A stretch of 64,000 bases of DNA from Deferribacter abyssi (GCF_049472655.1 NZ_JAQNCS010000014.1:1-64000); one strand, 5' to 3'; counted from the stretch's first letter, positions 49,758-58,681 are shown. The notes: generated by a model not told the origin, from the sequence alone. Numbers and translations: made by a program.

Positions 49758-50692
49758 TTATCTAGAGGATAAAAACACTTCAAGTTATCTTTAAAAACGG
49801 GTTTTTGTTTTGAACAGTTTTCTCTTTTTCTGTCACATCTCTTATAAAATATGCATGCATTATCGTATAATTTGCTGTTTTGTTCAATTGTTCCAGGGAT
49901 TGAGTATAAATATTCTTCTTTATGCTCAATATTTGGGACGCTTTTTTTGAGCGCATAAGTATATGGGTGTTTTATTTTATTTTGCTGTAGATTTTTTTTT
50001 GTAATAAGTTCCATTGTTTCCCCAGAGTATAATATTAGTATTTTATCTGATATCATTTCTAAAAGAGATAAATCATGAGATATAAAGATTATTGTTAAAC
50101 CTTTATCTTTTTTCAATTTCAAAAGCAAACGTATGATTTTTGTTTGAGTGGTTACATCAAGAGCTGTAGTAGGTTCATCTGCAATCAATACTTCTGGGTC
50201 ACTTGAAAGCGCCAAGGCAATCATTACCCTTTGATTCATTCCTCCACTCAAATTAAAAGGGTAACTTTTAAGCCTTTTCTCAGGCAAATCGATCTCGACT
50301 TCTCTTAATAAATTTATGGCAATATTACGTGCAGTTTTTTCATTACATTTTTTATGAATTTTTATAGTTTCAATCAACTGTTCACCAATCGTTAATACAG
50401 GATTTAGTGATGCTGTTGGATTTTGAAATATCATGGAGATTTTTTTTCCTCTAATTTCTCTAAAATCCTTGGCAGTTTTTAATTCTTTGTTTTTAAATAA
50501 TATTTTTCCACCTTTCTTTTTTAAAGGAGATTTAATTAATCCAAGTAGAGTTTTTGCAAGGACAGATTTACCTGATCCTGATTCACCTGCAATACCAAAT
50601 AATTCTCCTTTGTTTACACATAGAGATATATTTTTTAAAATATGAATATTTGTTTTTTCTAACTGAACATGTAGGTTTTCAATTTTTAACAT
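49754..50692 (-). CDS. oligopeptide/dipeptide ABC transporter ATPase (DppD/OppD type)
   Basis: A 312-residue ATPase with Walker A GESGSGKS (37-44), signature LSGGMNQRV, Walker B LIADEPTTALD and a C-terminal oligopeptide-transport (oligo_HPY) extension with four cysteines, CIFYKRCDRKRENC and CFYPL. This extension marks DppD/OppD/NikD types for peptides or nickel. No permease, second ATPase or binding protein gene is adjacent, so it is an orphan or the remnant of a larger locus beside an IS fragment. It could still work with permeases encoded elsewhere. Confidence 0.9.
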   Translation of the reverse strand: MLKIENLHVQLEKTNIHILKNISLCVNKGELFGIAGESGSGKSVLAKTLLGLIKSPLKKKGGKILFKNKELKTAKDFREIRGKKISMIFQNPTASLNPVLTIGEQLIETIKIHKKCNEKTARNIAINLLREVEIDLPEKRLKSYPFNLSGGMNQRVMIALALSSDPEVLIADEPTTALDVTTQTKIIRLLLKLKKDKGLTIIFISHDLSLLEMISDKILILYSGETMELITKKNLQQNKIKHPYTYALKKSVPNIEHKEEYLYSIPGTIEQNSKLYDNACIFYKRCDRKRENCSKQKPVFKDNLKCFYPLDN

Positions 50693-50827
50693 GTAAAAAT
50701 ATTAATTGAAAAATTAGTTATTGTCTATAAAATATTACTATGAGGTCATATATAGATACTCTATAAATGATGGATAAACTATTACTTTAAATTCTTGTTT
50801 GATAATGTTTGGATTGACTATAAAATC

Positions 50828-51394
50828 ATGAAATTAAGCTGTCTGATTTTAGGGGATTTTTTGTTTGGGGAAACTCTTTATGAAGATTATTTAGGCTTTC
50901 TCAAGAATCATTTTGAAATATATTATAATTGTGATTTAAAATTTCCTGATTTAATAATAGGTTGGGGTAGTGGATGTTTTACTTTACTTGAAAATATTAA
51001 CAAATTAAATGATAAGGTGTTAATGTTAATTTCTCCGTATCTTGATTTTGATATGTTTTTTAAATGGATATATAATGATAATAATTGGAGAAAAAAGTAT
51101 TTGTTTTTATCTGGTATTGATAATGAAAGGTATTTGAAAGTTGATATTGATTATTCTTTTTTATTGGGTAAAAAATTATTTTTATCAGAAATGAATTTAT
51201 ATAATAATAAAACTTATATTATTTATGGTAATGAAAATAAATTAGTACCCATAGAATATGGGTTAAAGCTTGGTTTATTATTGAATGGAACATCATTTCA
51301 TCTCATTGAAGATGCAGGTTTTTCACCATTTTATGATAAGTGTGATGAATTTAGAAAAATTGTAGAAGAGTTTGTAATAAATGAAAATTTCTGA
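50828..51394 (+). CDS. BioH-like alpha/beta hydrolase fold protein lacking the catalytic triad
   Basis: A 188-residue protein that aligns by eye with BioH-type hydrolases: LIIGWGSGCFTLLENI for the usual GWSLGG elbow, IIYGNENKLVP for the acid loop (G-x-x-D), and HLIEDAGFSPFYD for the usual AGHAPF loop. In each the catalytic residue differs: Ser to Gly, Asp to Asn and His to Phe. It is therefore probably not an esterase. It lies upstream of dnaG and overlaps it by 14 bp, so it is translationally coupled with replication genes. ATG 50828 is the start with no good SD; an in-frame TTG at 50795 is an alternative. Role unknown. Confidence 0.65.
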   Translation: MKLSCLILGDFLFGETLYEDYLGFLKNHFEIYYNCDLKFPDLIIGWGSGCFTLLENINKLNDKVLMLISPYLDFDMFFKWIYNDNNWRKKYLFLSGIDNERYLKVDIDYSFLLGKKLFLSEMNLYNNKTYIIYGNENKLVPIEYGLKLGLLLNGTSFHLIEDAGFSPFYDKCDEFRKIVEEFVINENF

Positions 51395-53099
51395 AAACAG
51401 TATTTCCATTATTTTGGAGCAGGTAAATATTTTAGATATTATATCTGAATATGTAGAGTTGAAAAAAACTGGGAAAAACTACAGAGGATTGTGTCCTTTT
51501 CATACTGAGAAAACACCCTCGTTTTATGTGTCTGAAGATAAAGGTGTTTTTCATTGTTTTGGTTGTGGTGTTTCTGGAAATGCTATTAGTTTTGTAATGA
51601 AATATCATGGTTATGATTTTATTGATGCAATAAAGTATTTAGGTGATAAATATGGTATCAATATTGAAATGGGAGTAGTAAAACCTATTATAAACGATTT
51701 ATATTCTCTTCATCAGGAAATTAGTTTATTTGCGAAGAAAGAAATCTTACTTTCAAAAGATGATCGCATTAAGAAATTTCTCAAACAAAGGAAATTAAGT
51801 CTAGACTTGATTGATGAGTTTGATATAGGTTTTATCGGTGATATTAATTTTGAATCTATATTAAAAAAGTACGATAGAGAAGTAATTTTAAAATCTGGGC
51901 TTTTTTACGAAAAAAATGGTTCTTATTTTTTTAAATTAAAAAATCGTATACTTTTTACGATTCACAGTCTTACTGATAAAGTTATTGCTTTTTCTGGTAG
52001 AGTGTTGGATGGCAGTTTGCCAAAATATATTAACTCACCAGAAACAGATATTTTTTCAAAAAGAAAAATATTATACAACTTAAATAGAGCAAAACATTAT
52101 ATAAAGGGTGAAGTGAGGAAAATTTATGTTGTTGAAGGATACTTTGATGTAATTAGAATGTGGGAATTTGGTTTTAAAAATTGTGTTTCAACTATGGGAA
52201 CTTCGCTTACTGAAGATCATGCTGCAATTTTGAAGCGTTATGCTGATGAGGTTGTTTTATTGTTTGACGGTGATGAAGCAGGAAGGAAAGCAGCTATAAG
52301 ATCTCTCGATGTTTTTTTGAAAAATAGTTTTGTTCCTAATGTATTATTTTTACCTAATGGTGAGGATCCTGATACATTTTTATTGAAAAACGGTAAGGAT
52401 GCTTTTATCAATTTTGAAAGATCTAAAAAAGATTTATTTAAGTTATTTATAAAAAATGCTTCGAAAAGGTGCAGGGATAATTATAATCTAAAATCTAAAT
52501 ATTTATCTGACCTTTCTAGGAAATTAGCATTAATTAATGACAATTATTTAAAAGAGATGTACTTAAAAGAAATTTCCAGTATATTTTATGTTGACTACGA
52601 TTCTTTAAAAAAAGGGGTTGATTTTTCTCTTGCAAAGAAAATCTTAAATAAAAGTGAAAGAAAAGTAAAATATATATGTGAGTATGATTTTATATCATCT
52701 TTATTTAGTTTACCTGAAGATATTTTGTTTGAACTTATTACTGATATTGATGAGAATTATTTTTTTGATGAGAAAATGAAAAAAGTTTTTAGAAAAATAG
52801 TTGAATTTTTAAATAAAAATGTTAATATTTGCGTCCTTGTGGATGACCCAGAAGTTGGTGATTTTCTATCTGAATTATTGTTAAAAGAGCGAAGCTATAA
52901 AGATGATTATTATAGCGCTCTTTTAAACAAGTATAAAATATGTATAAATTATTTAAAAAGAATAAAAAAAGAGAAACAAAAATTGCTTAAAATGTCAAAA
53001 GATAATCATAAAAAAATTGAAATTATCAATGAGATTAATGATATAATAGAAAAACAAAAAGAATATGAGAAGAGATTACTGGAGGTTCAGTTTTTATGA
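51381..53099 (+). CDS. dnaG: DNA primase
   Basis: A 572-residue primase that makes RNA primers at the replication fork. The N-terminal CHC2 zinc-binding domain has Cys38, His41, Cys59 and Cys62 (CPFH and FHCFGCG). The TOPRIM core contains VVEGYFDVIRM and LLFDGDEAGRKAA (Glu and Asp metal ligands), and the C-terminal region (about residues 430-572) should bind the DnaB helicase. Length is near E. coli DnaG (581). It overlaps rpoD by 4 bp (ATGA), giving the conserved primase-sigma gene order of the macromolecular synthesis operon. Confidence 0.97.
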   Translation: MKISENSISIILEQVNILDIISEYVELKKTGKNYRGLCPFHTEKTPSFYVSEDKGVFHCFGCGVSGNAISFVMKYHGYDFIDAIKYLGDKYGINIEMGVVKPIINDLYSLHQEISLFAKKEILLSKDDRIKKFLKQRKLSLDLIDEFDIGFIGDINFESILKKYDREVILKSGLFYEKNGSYFFKLKNRILFTIHSLTDKVIAFSGRVLDGSLPKYINSPETDIFSKRKILYNLNRAKHYIKGEVRKIYVVEGYFDVIRMWEFGFKNCVSTMGTSLTEDHAAILKRYADEVVLLFDGDEAGRKAAIRSLDVFLKNSFVPNVLFLPNGEDPDTFLLKNGKDAFINFERSKKDLFKLFIKNASKRCRDNYNLKSKYLSDLSRKLALINDNYLKEMYLKEISSIFYVDYDSLKKGVDFSLAKKILNKSERKVKYICEYDFISSLFSLPEDILFELITDIDENYFFDEKMKKVFRKIVEFLNKNVNICVLVDDPEVGDFLSELLLKERSYKDDYYSALLNKYKICINYLKRIKKEKQKLLKMSKDNHKKIEIINEINDIIEKQKEYEKRLLEVQFL

Positions 53100-54898
53100 G
53101 TAAAAAAATTAAAATTCCTGAAGTAAAACAATTGATTGCGTTAGGGAAAGAGAAAGGTTTTTTAACCGTTGATGAAATAAATGAAACACTTCCACAACAA
53201 ATTTTAACCCCTGAATTTTTAGATGAGATTTTTATGTTACTTGCTCAGCTTAAAATAGATGTGATTGATACTAAGAATAAAAAAGGGACAATTATTACTG
53301 ATATTGATTTAGAAGAAGAAGAGGATGAACTAGAATTTACCGAAGGGATTGAATTAGATAAAACAGAAGAAGGGGTAGCGGTAGATGATCCAGTTAGACT
53401 TTATTTGAGAGAAATGGGGAATATTCCATTATTAAGTAGAGAAGAAGAAGTTGAAGTTGCAAAGAGAATAGAAGAAGGTCAAAAGAAAGTTATAAGAAGC
53501 GTATTATTATTCCCTTCAACGGCTACAAAAATTATGGAAATTGCTGAGAATATTAAAGATGGTACAATGAAATTGAAAGATATTATTGATATAGATGAAG
53601 ATCTGGATTATGACGAAGATTTTGATTTTGATGATATGGATGAGGAAGAATTACAAATATTAAAAAATGAAAAAGAAAAACAAATTAAAGAAGACTTTAT
53701 AAGTGTTCTTACTGATATCGCAGAAAGGCTTAGGCAAAACATAAAACTTACGAAGAAATTGAAGTCTGATAGTGTTACGATTGATAATATCTTGAGCATT
53801 AAGGATCAAATTAATAAAACAGTAGATGAGATTACTGAAAAGTTTATTGAAATTAAAGTCAATTATAAAAAAATAATGCAAATAGCTAATGAAATTAAGG
53901 AAATTTATGATGATATAAACTATTGTGAAAAAGATATTATGAAATTTTTAAATATAATAGGAATTAAAGATATTGAGGATGTATCATTAATAAGTGAAGA
54001 AAATGTAATTAAAAAGATTGGAGATTCTCCATTCAATATAAGAGATAAGAAGAAATTAGAAGAAAAATTTGGAGAACTGAAAAATAAATTGGATGGCTAT
54101 TATAAGAAGCTTGGTTTTACTAAGAATGAATTAGAAGTTATTTATAATAGTTTGTTGGAAGGGGAGTATGAAGCAGAAAAAGCCAAATCAGAATTAATTG
54201 AAGCAAATTTAAGATTGGTTGTAAGTATTGCTAAGAAATATACAAACAGAGGTCTGCAGTTTCTAGACCTAATTCAGGAAGGTAATATTGGGTTGATGAA
54301 AGCTGTTGAAAAGTTTGAGTACAGGAGAGGATATAAGTTTTCAACTTATGCTACTTGGTGGATCAGGCAATCTATTACAAGAGCTATAGCTGATCAAGCA
54401 AGAACAATTCGTATACCAGTACATATGATTGAAACTATAAATAAAATGATTAGAACAATTAGACAACTTCAGGTAGAATTAGGAAAGGAGCCAACTCCTG
54501 ATGAAATTGCTGAGAAAATGGATATTCCTGTAGAAAAGGTTAAAAAAGTATTAAAAATTGCAAAAGAGCCAGTTTCTCTTGAAACCCCTATTGGTGAAGA
54601 TGAAGATAGTAGTCTTGGTGATTTTATTGAAGATCAATCAGCTAAAAACCCTCTCGATGAAGTGGTTTATCAAAAGTTGAAAGAGCATACGAGAACAATA
54701 CTAGATACTTTAACCCCAAGAGAGGCAAGTGTTTTAAGGCTTAGATTTGGGATAGACTGTGATTCTGATCATACACTTGAAGAGGTTGGAAGAAGATTTA
54801 ATGTTACAAGAGAAAGAATTAGGCAGATTGAAGCTAAGGCGCTGAGGAAGCTTAGACATCCAACTAGAAGTAGAATACTAAAAACATTTTTAGAGTAA
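53096..54898 (+). CDS. rpoD: RNA polymerase primary sigma factor
   Basis: A 600-residue sigma-70. Region 1.1 (about residues 5-80) is followed by region 1.2 (VDDPVRLYLREMGNIPLLSREEE) and the non-conserved region, which contains a very acidic stretch near residues 163-183 (EDLDYDEDFDFDDMDEEE). The highly conserved region 2 has LIEANLRLVVSIAKKY, GLQFLDLIQEGNIGLMKAVEKF and YKFSTYATWWIRQ. Region 3 and region 4 follow, with TLEEVGRRFNVTRERIRQIEAKALRKLRHP. It overlaps dnaG and is followed by an AT-rich hairpin that probably ends the operon. Two alternative sigma-54 promoters elsewhere in the window show that this cell also has rpoN. Confidence 0.98.
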   Translation: MSKKIKIPEVKQLIALGKEKGFLTVDEINETLPQQILTPEFLDEIFMLLAQLKIDVIDTKNKKGTIITDIDLEEEEDELEFTEGIELDKTEEGVAVDDPVRLYLREMGNIPLLSREEEVEVAKRIEEGQKKVIRSVLLFPSTATKIMEIAENIKDGTMKLKDIIDIDEDLDYDEDFDFDDMDEEELQILKNEKEKQIKEDFISVLTDIAERLRQNIKLTKKLKSDSVTIDNILSIKDQINKTVDEITEKFIEIKVNYKKIMQIANEIKEIYDDINYCEKDIMKFLNIIGIKDIEDVSLISEENVIKKIGDSPFNIRDKKKLEEKFGELKNKLDGYYKKLGFTKNELEVIYNSLLEGEYEAEKAKSELIEANLRLVVSIAKKYTNRGLQFLDLIQEGNIGLMKAVEKFEYRRGYKFSTYATWWIRQSITRAIADQARTIRIPVHMIETINKMIRTIRQLQVELGKEPTPDEIAEKMDIPVEKVKKVLKIAKEPVSLETPIGEDEDSSLGDFIEDQSAKNPLDEVVYQKLKEHTRTILDTLTPREASVLRLRFGIDCDSDHTLEEVGRRFNVTRERIRQIEAKALRKLRHPTRSRILKTFLE

Positions 54899-54928
54899 TA
54901 AAAACTGGAGTCACCTCATTTTTTATTA
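54896..54928 (+). terminator. candidate terminator of the dnaG-rpoD operon
   Basis: TAATAAAAA (54896-54904) pairs with TTTTTATTA (54920-54928) around a loop containing a GAG/CTC inner stem, and the downstream arm is T-rich. AT-only closing stem makes it moderate. Confidence 0.5.
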
Positions 54929-54969
54929 CTAGTCTAATTTACGCATATATTTCAAATAGTTACATGTTA

Positions 54970-55043
54970 TTGTTTATGGAAAAACATTTTCTTTATCCTC
55001 GCAAAACAACCGGTTTTGCTCCGATGCAATTTTCCATAAACAA
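54970..55043. repeat. 74-nt inverted-repeat element with nested hairpin
   Basis: TTGTTTATGGAAAA (54970-54983) pairs perfectly with TTTTCCATAAACAA (55030-55043), a 14-bp stem. The interior contains a second perfect hairpin GCAAAAC (55001-55007) / GTTTTGC (55013-55019). No T-run follows, so it is not an ordinary terminator. Candidates are a small non-autonomous repeat element or a structured RNA. No gene overlaps it with support. Confidence 0.6.
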
Positions 55044-55093
55044 CTTCAAACAAGTTTTTACAAAAAATGGGGTGATTTCATTAATAAAAGCGG

Positions 55094-55121
55094 TTGACAA
55101 AGAAAAAAAAATTACTATTAT
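55094..55121 (+). promoter_or_regulatory. promoter of tRNA-Met
   Basis: TTGACA (55094-55099), a 16-nt spacer and TATTAT (55116-55121) put the start near 55128, 8 nt before the mature 5' end. The -35 is perfect. Confidence 0.7.
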
Positions 55122-55135
55122 ACACTACGCTTCAT

Positions 55136-55209
55136 GGGCCAATAGCTCAGTTGGCTAGAGCCACCGGCTCATAACCGGTAGGTCCCAGGTTCGATTCCTG
55201 GTTGGCCCA
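55136..55209 (+). tRNA. tRNA-Met (CAT anticodon)
   Basis: A 74-nt cloverleaf. The acceptor arm GGGCCAA pairs with TTGGCCC, discriminator A at 55209; CCA is not encoded. D arm GCTC/GAGC, anticodon arm ACCGG-CTCATAA-CCGGT with CAT in the loop, variable AGGTC, T arm CCAGG-TTCGATT-CCTGG. The first base pair of the acceptor stem is intact, so it is not the initiator. Elongator Met is most likely; tRNA-Ile2 with a lysidine-modified CAT cannot be fully excluded by eye. T-run at 55210 follows. Confidence 0.93.
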
Positions 55210-55229
55210 TTTTTTTTCTTGAGTGATGA

Positions 55230-56351
55230 ATGGAGATTAAAACTAAAAATATCATAGATTTCTTTGAAAGAGAGTTTAGTTCTAAAAATAGAGAATATGA
55301 ATGGGATTCTAATGGAATACAATTATTAGTACATGATAAGAAGATTTCAAAGATAGTATTTGCATTAGATCCCACAGATGATTCGATAGATTATGCCATA
55401 AAAATGGGGTGTGAGTTATTAGTAACTCATCACCCCTTTTTTTTTCGTCCTATTAAGCATATAGATTTTTCAACTGTGATTGGTAATAAAATTGTAAAAT
55501 GTATAAGAAATGAATTAAATCTATTGAGTTATCACACAGTGTTAGACAGAGCTGATTATAGTTTGAATGATTTTATTGCTGATAAGCTAGGAGCTGAAGT
55601 TATTTCTGGATTTACAGATTTTAGGCAAGAGTCATATTACAAATTCGTAGTTTATGTTCCTAAAGGTTATGAAACTAAGATAATTGATGCAATAGATGTT
55701 GCAGGTGGTGGTAAAATTGGAAACTATTCTAAATGTACGTTTTATGCAGAAGGTACAGGTACATTTCTACCAGGTGAAAATACAAATCCTTTTTTAGGAA
55801 AAGTAGGTGAACTTGAAGAAGTGAATGAATATAAGCTTGAAACAATTGTAAAAGGAAAATATTTACAAAAGTTAATCAATAATGTTTTATCTGTTCATCC
55901 TTATGAAGAAGTAGCTTATGATGTTTATAAACTAGAAATGGGTGAAGAGTATTCTTTGGGGAGAATTTGTAGGTTTAAGAGTGAGATTACGTTAGATGAA
56001 TTTTTTAATATGTTATCTGAAAAATTGAATATTGAAAATATTAGATATAATTACATGTTTGGCAATAAAAAGTTTGATAAGTTTGCAATTGTTACTGGTA
56101 GTGGTGCTTCATTATGGAAGGATTGTATTAAACATGGAGTAACTGTATTACTGACTGGTGATATGAAATACCATGATGCTTTGGATGCTAGTGAACATGG
56201 TGTTACAATTGTTGATATTGGACATTTTGAAAGTGAAATGCTTTTTATGAAACATATTGCTGATATTATAGCAAGTAGGTTTTCAATAGAGACGTTGTAT
56301 TATGAAAATAAATGTAAAATAAAAAATTGGAGGCGCAATAATGCTAGATGA
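55230..56351 (+). CDS. Nif3-like dinuclear metal center protein (YqfO type)
   Basis: A 373-residue member of the NIF3/YqfO family, hexameric toroids with a two-metal site. Metal-site motifs are LLVTHHPFFFRP (about residues 66-77), SYHTVLDRAD (about 100-109) and DIGHFESE near residues 330-337. A roughly 120-residue PII-like insertion between the halves (about 135-250) gives the longer YqfO form. Related proteins have been tied to GTP cyclohydrolase activity and iron handling, but the exact role is unsettled. It overlaps the zinc-ribbon gene by 11 bp. The start ATG has only a weak SD. Confidence 0.92.
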   Translation: MEIKTKNIIDFFEREFSSKNREYEWDSNGIQLLVHDKKISKIVFALDPTDDSIDYAIKMGCELLVTHHPFFFRPIKHIDFSTVIGNKIVKCIRNELNLLSYHTVLDRADYSLNDFIADKLGAEVISGFTDFRQESYYKFVVYVPKGYETKIIDAIDVAGGGKIGNYSKCTFYAEGTGTFLPGENTNPFLGKVGELEEVNEYKLETIVKGKYLQKLINNVLSVHPYEEVAYDVYKLEMGEEYSLGRICRFKSEITLDEFFNMLSEKLNIENIRYNYMFGNKKFDKFAIVTGSGASLWKDCIKHGVTVLLTGDMKYHDALDASEHGVTIVDIGHFESEMLFMKHIADIIASRFSIETLYYENKCKIKNWRRNNAR

Positions 56352-57054
56352 ATTGGTTAATTTAATTGAGTTACAAAAGATTGACAACAGAATAGCAGAA
56401 ATTGAAACTTCGTTAGCGAATATTCCTGCATATTTAAGAGAAAGTATGGAACATTTTGAAACATTAGAAGAAAAGTTTTTGGAAGCAAAAAATGAGTATG
56501 AAAAGAATTTAAGAGAAAAAGAACTTGTTGAAAAAGAATATAATGAAAATAAAACTCTTTTAGAAAAAGCACAGAAAAAATTATCTACTGTGAAGAATAG
56601 TAAAGAGTATGAGGCTGTTTTAAAAGAACTAGATATTTTAAAGAAAAATGTGAATGAGGGTGAATTAAAACTAGTAGAATTAAATGAAAAAATTGAAGAG
56701 TATGAGAAAAACATTGAAGAAATGACTAAAAAATATGAAGAATCTAAGAGAAAAGTTGAAGATGATAAAAAGAAGAGAGATGAAGAGAATTCTGAACTAA
56801 TTAAAGAACTTAAAGATCTTGAACTCAAAAGAGAAGAACAGGTTAAAAAAATAAAAAAGCCAATCTTGTCAAAATACGAAAGAATTAGAAAAGCAAGAAA
56901 TAACCTTGCAATTGTAAGAATAATAGATGAAACATGCACTGGATGCTATATGAAAGTGCCACCTCAACTTTTTGTTGAAGTTAAGAAGAATGTTCATATT
57001 CAACAGTGTCCAAATTGCCAAAGATTCTTATACTTTAAAGAAGATGCAGATTAA
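56341..57054 (+). CDS. coiled-coil C4 zinc-ribbon protein (HP0958/CT398-like)
   Basis: A 237-residue protein: a long antiparallel coiled coil (about residues 1-190, heptad-rich and charged) and a C-terminal C4 zinc ribbon, CTGCYMKVPPQ then CPNCQRFLYF. This is the HP0958/CT398 family; HP0958 in Helicobacter stabilises the flagellar sigma factor RpoN and flaA mRNA. Its position between nif3 and rnhA is a common arrangement in related bacteria. The window shows two sigma-54 systems, so a link to RpoN is worth keeping in mind, but that remains inference. Overlaps both neighbours. Confidence 0.88.
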   Translation: MLDELVNLIELQKIDNRIAEIETSLANIPAYLRESMEHFETLEEKFLEAKNEYEKNLREKELVEKEYNENKTLLEKAQKKLSTVKNSKEYEAVLKELDILKKNVNEGELKLVELNEKIEEYEKNIEEMTKKYEESKRKVEDDKKKRDEENSELIKELKDLELKREEQVKKIKKPILSKYERIRKARNNLAIVRIIDETCTGCYMKVPPQLFVEVKKNVHIQQCPNCQRFLYFKEDAD

Positions 57055-57469
57055 AAAAGCAATACTAAATGTTTATTCAGATGGTGCGTCAAGTGGTAAT
57101 CCTGGCCCTTCAGGGATTGGCTATGTTATAGAGGATGCTGAAGGTAATATTATTTTTAAATATTCTGAATTTATTGGAAATACAACAAACAACGTAGCTG
57201 AATATACAGCTTTATTGAAAGCCATAGAAAAAACTATAGAATTAACTCCAAAAAAAGTTAGGTTTTATTCAGATTCAGAGCTTTTGGTAAAACAGTTGAA
57301 GGGTGAATATAAAGTAAAAAGTAAGAATTTGATAGGTTTGTATCAAGCTGTAGTATCTAAACTATCTCTTTTAAATTATGATATCGTTCATATCAAAAGA
57401 GATAATAATAAGCTGGCGGATAATTTGGCAAAGAGTGCTATAAAGAATGGAATCCGTAGTTTTACTTAG
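57044..57469 (+). CDS. rnhA: ribonuclease HI
   Basis: A 141-residue RNase HI-fold nuclease that cuts RNA in RNA:DNA hybrids. The four acidic catalytic residues are seen in YSDGASSGNPGP (Asp near 12), NNVAEYTALLKAI (Glu), YSDSELLVKQLKG (Asp) and DNNKLADNLAK (Asp). The handle region is short, as in the reverse-transcriptase-like branch. The ATG at 57044 is chosen because the longer frame from 56972 lies wholly inside the zinc-ribbon gene. It overlaps that gene by 11 bp and the next gene by 23 bp. Confidence 0.92.
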   Translation: MQIKKAILNVYSDGASSGNPGPSGIGYVIEDAEGNIIFKYSEFIGNTTNNVAEYTALLKAIEKTIELTPKKVRFYSDSELLVKQLKGEYKVKSKNLIGLYQAVVSKLSLLNYDIVHIKRDNNKLADNLAKSAIKNGIRSFT

Positions 57470-58646
57470 TAAAAATAAAGAAAATTTAAGATTACTGTCG
57501 TCTATTTGTAAAGAATATAACTATCTTTATTTTTATATTGATTCTGTGAAAGATGCAAAAAAGTTTCTGTTAAATGAAAAGATCACAGTAGTTGTTTTGG
57601 AATCAGGTTTTATTTCAAGCCCTATTGCATTTTTACAAACATTAAGAAATTTTGGTTGTAATGCTTCTTTTGTATATATTGGAAATGGAGATAGAAGTGA
57701 GGTTAGGCTTTTCTTAAAAAATGGTTTTTATGATTATTTAAGTAGTGATTTTAAAAAACAAGAATTGGTGAGTACCATTGAAGAAGCTATTGAGAATAAA
57801 TATGCTTTTGAAAACATTAGGAGTCTTGCAAAAGAACTTGAAAAGAGCAATGAAGAACTTATTCAAAGAACAAAAGAATTAGAAATTGAAAAAATACATT
57901 TAAAGGAGATTATCAATATCTTGAAACTTATTGATAATTTTGTGAGAGACTTAAACAAATCGGATTTTGAAAAGATTTCTGATGTGATTGATTCTTACAT
58001 AAGTGTTAGGTTTCAAGATAAATTTTATATAATAACGAAATATTATGATGAAAGTGGAGAAGATATCAGTGTTACGAATATTCCAGATAAACTTGCAAAC
58101 TTTGATGCTTTGTTTAAAAGCATTAATTTAAAAAGGTTAAGCAACGTTGAATCTAAAGGTAAAATTGTAATTGAATTAGATAAAGAATATCATTTTTTGG
58201 TTTATCCTATTTGGTATAAAGAAGAGTATTTTGGTTCCATTCTAATTGAAGATTATATGATCGCAGAATATGATGATTTTTATTTAACACTTATTTCAGA
58301 ACACTTAGCGTTATATATTTTTAATAGAAAGTTGTTAATAGATTTGCAAGAAACTAGAGATAAATTATTAGAAACTGAACGTCAAAAAATGCTATTAAAT
58401 CTAGCTGTTAGTTTGAACCATATAATAAATAATAATTTATTGGGGATTTCGTTGAATTTTGAATATATAAAAAAGTTTTGCAGTAGTGATAATAATGAAC
58501 TAAATAGATCTTTTGATATTATTGAGAAAAATATAGATACAATAAAAAAAGTTGTTGAGAAATTACAGAAGGTAAAGGATTTTAAGACGGAAGAATATCT
58601 ACCTGGTATTAAGATGTTAAAATTAAATGAGGAAAATGAAAATTAG
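57447..58646 (+). CDS. degenerate receiver-GAF-like protein with an unpaired DHp helix
   Basis: A 399-residue protein. The N-terminal receiver-like domain (about 1-115) lacks the usual acidic pair and has Glu52 where phospho-Asp should be, and SDF instead of KPF. A coiled coil (about 120-165) follows, then a GAF-like domain (about 165-295). A helical segment with LAVSLNHIINNNLLGISLNFE (His326, resembling the HEINNPL motif of histidine kinases) comes last. No ATPase domain follows. It therefore cannot be a normal kinase, but could be a phosphotransfer or scaffold protein. It overlaps rnhA; the TPR lipoprotein gene follows after 35 bp. Confidence 0.75.
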   Translation: MESVVLLSKNKENLRLLSSICKEYNYLYFYIDSVKDAKKFLLNEKITVVVLESGFISSPIAFLQTLRNFGCNASFVYIGNGDRSEVRLFLKNGFYDYLSSDFKKQELVSTIEEAIENKYAFENIRSLAKELEKSNEELIQRTKELEIEKIHLKEIINILKLIDNFVRDLNKSDFEKISDVIDSYISVRFQDKFYIITKYYDESGEDISVTNIPDKLANFDALFKSINLKRLSNVESKGKIVIELDKEYHFLVYPIWYKEEYFGSILIEDYMIAEYDDFYLTLISEHLALYIFNRKLLIDLQETRDKLLETERQKMLLNLAVSLNHIINNNLLGISLNFEYIKKFCSSDNNELNRSFDIIEKNIDTIKKVVEKLQKVKDFKTEEYLPGIKMLKLNEENEN

Positions 58647-58681
58647 TTTAAGAATTGTTTTTACTATCCGATTATAAATTT

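Noticed and set aside
26981..54920. GGAGTCACC(C/T)CAT(C/T)TT present at 26981 and at 54907
   Set aside because: Only a 9-bp exact match, expected by chance about once in a window this size, and the contexts differ; one copy is within a terminator-like loop.
54964..55158. 64-codon open frame across the rpoD-tRNA gap
   Set aside because: It runs through the inverted-repeat element, the tRNA promoter and the tRNA 5' end; no SD or domain.
56283..56939. 218-codon minus-strand frame opposite the zinc-ribbon gene
   Set aside because: It is the low-complexity Ser/Phe-rich mirror of a Lys/Glu coiled coil, an artefact of base composition.
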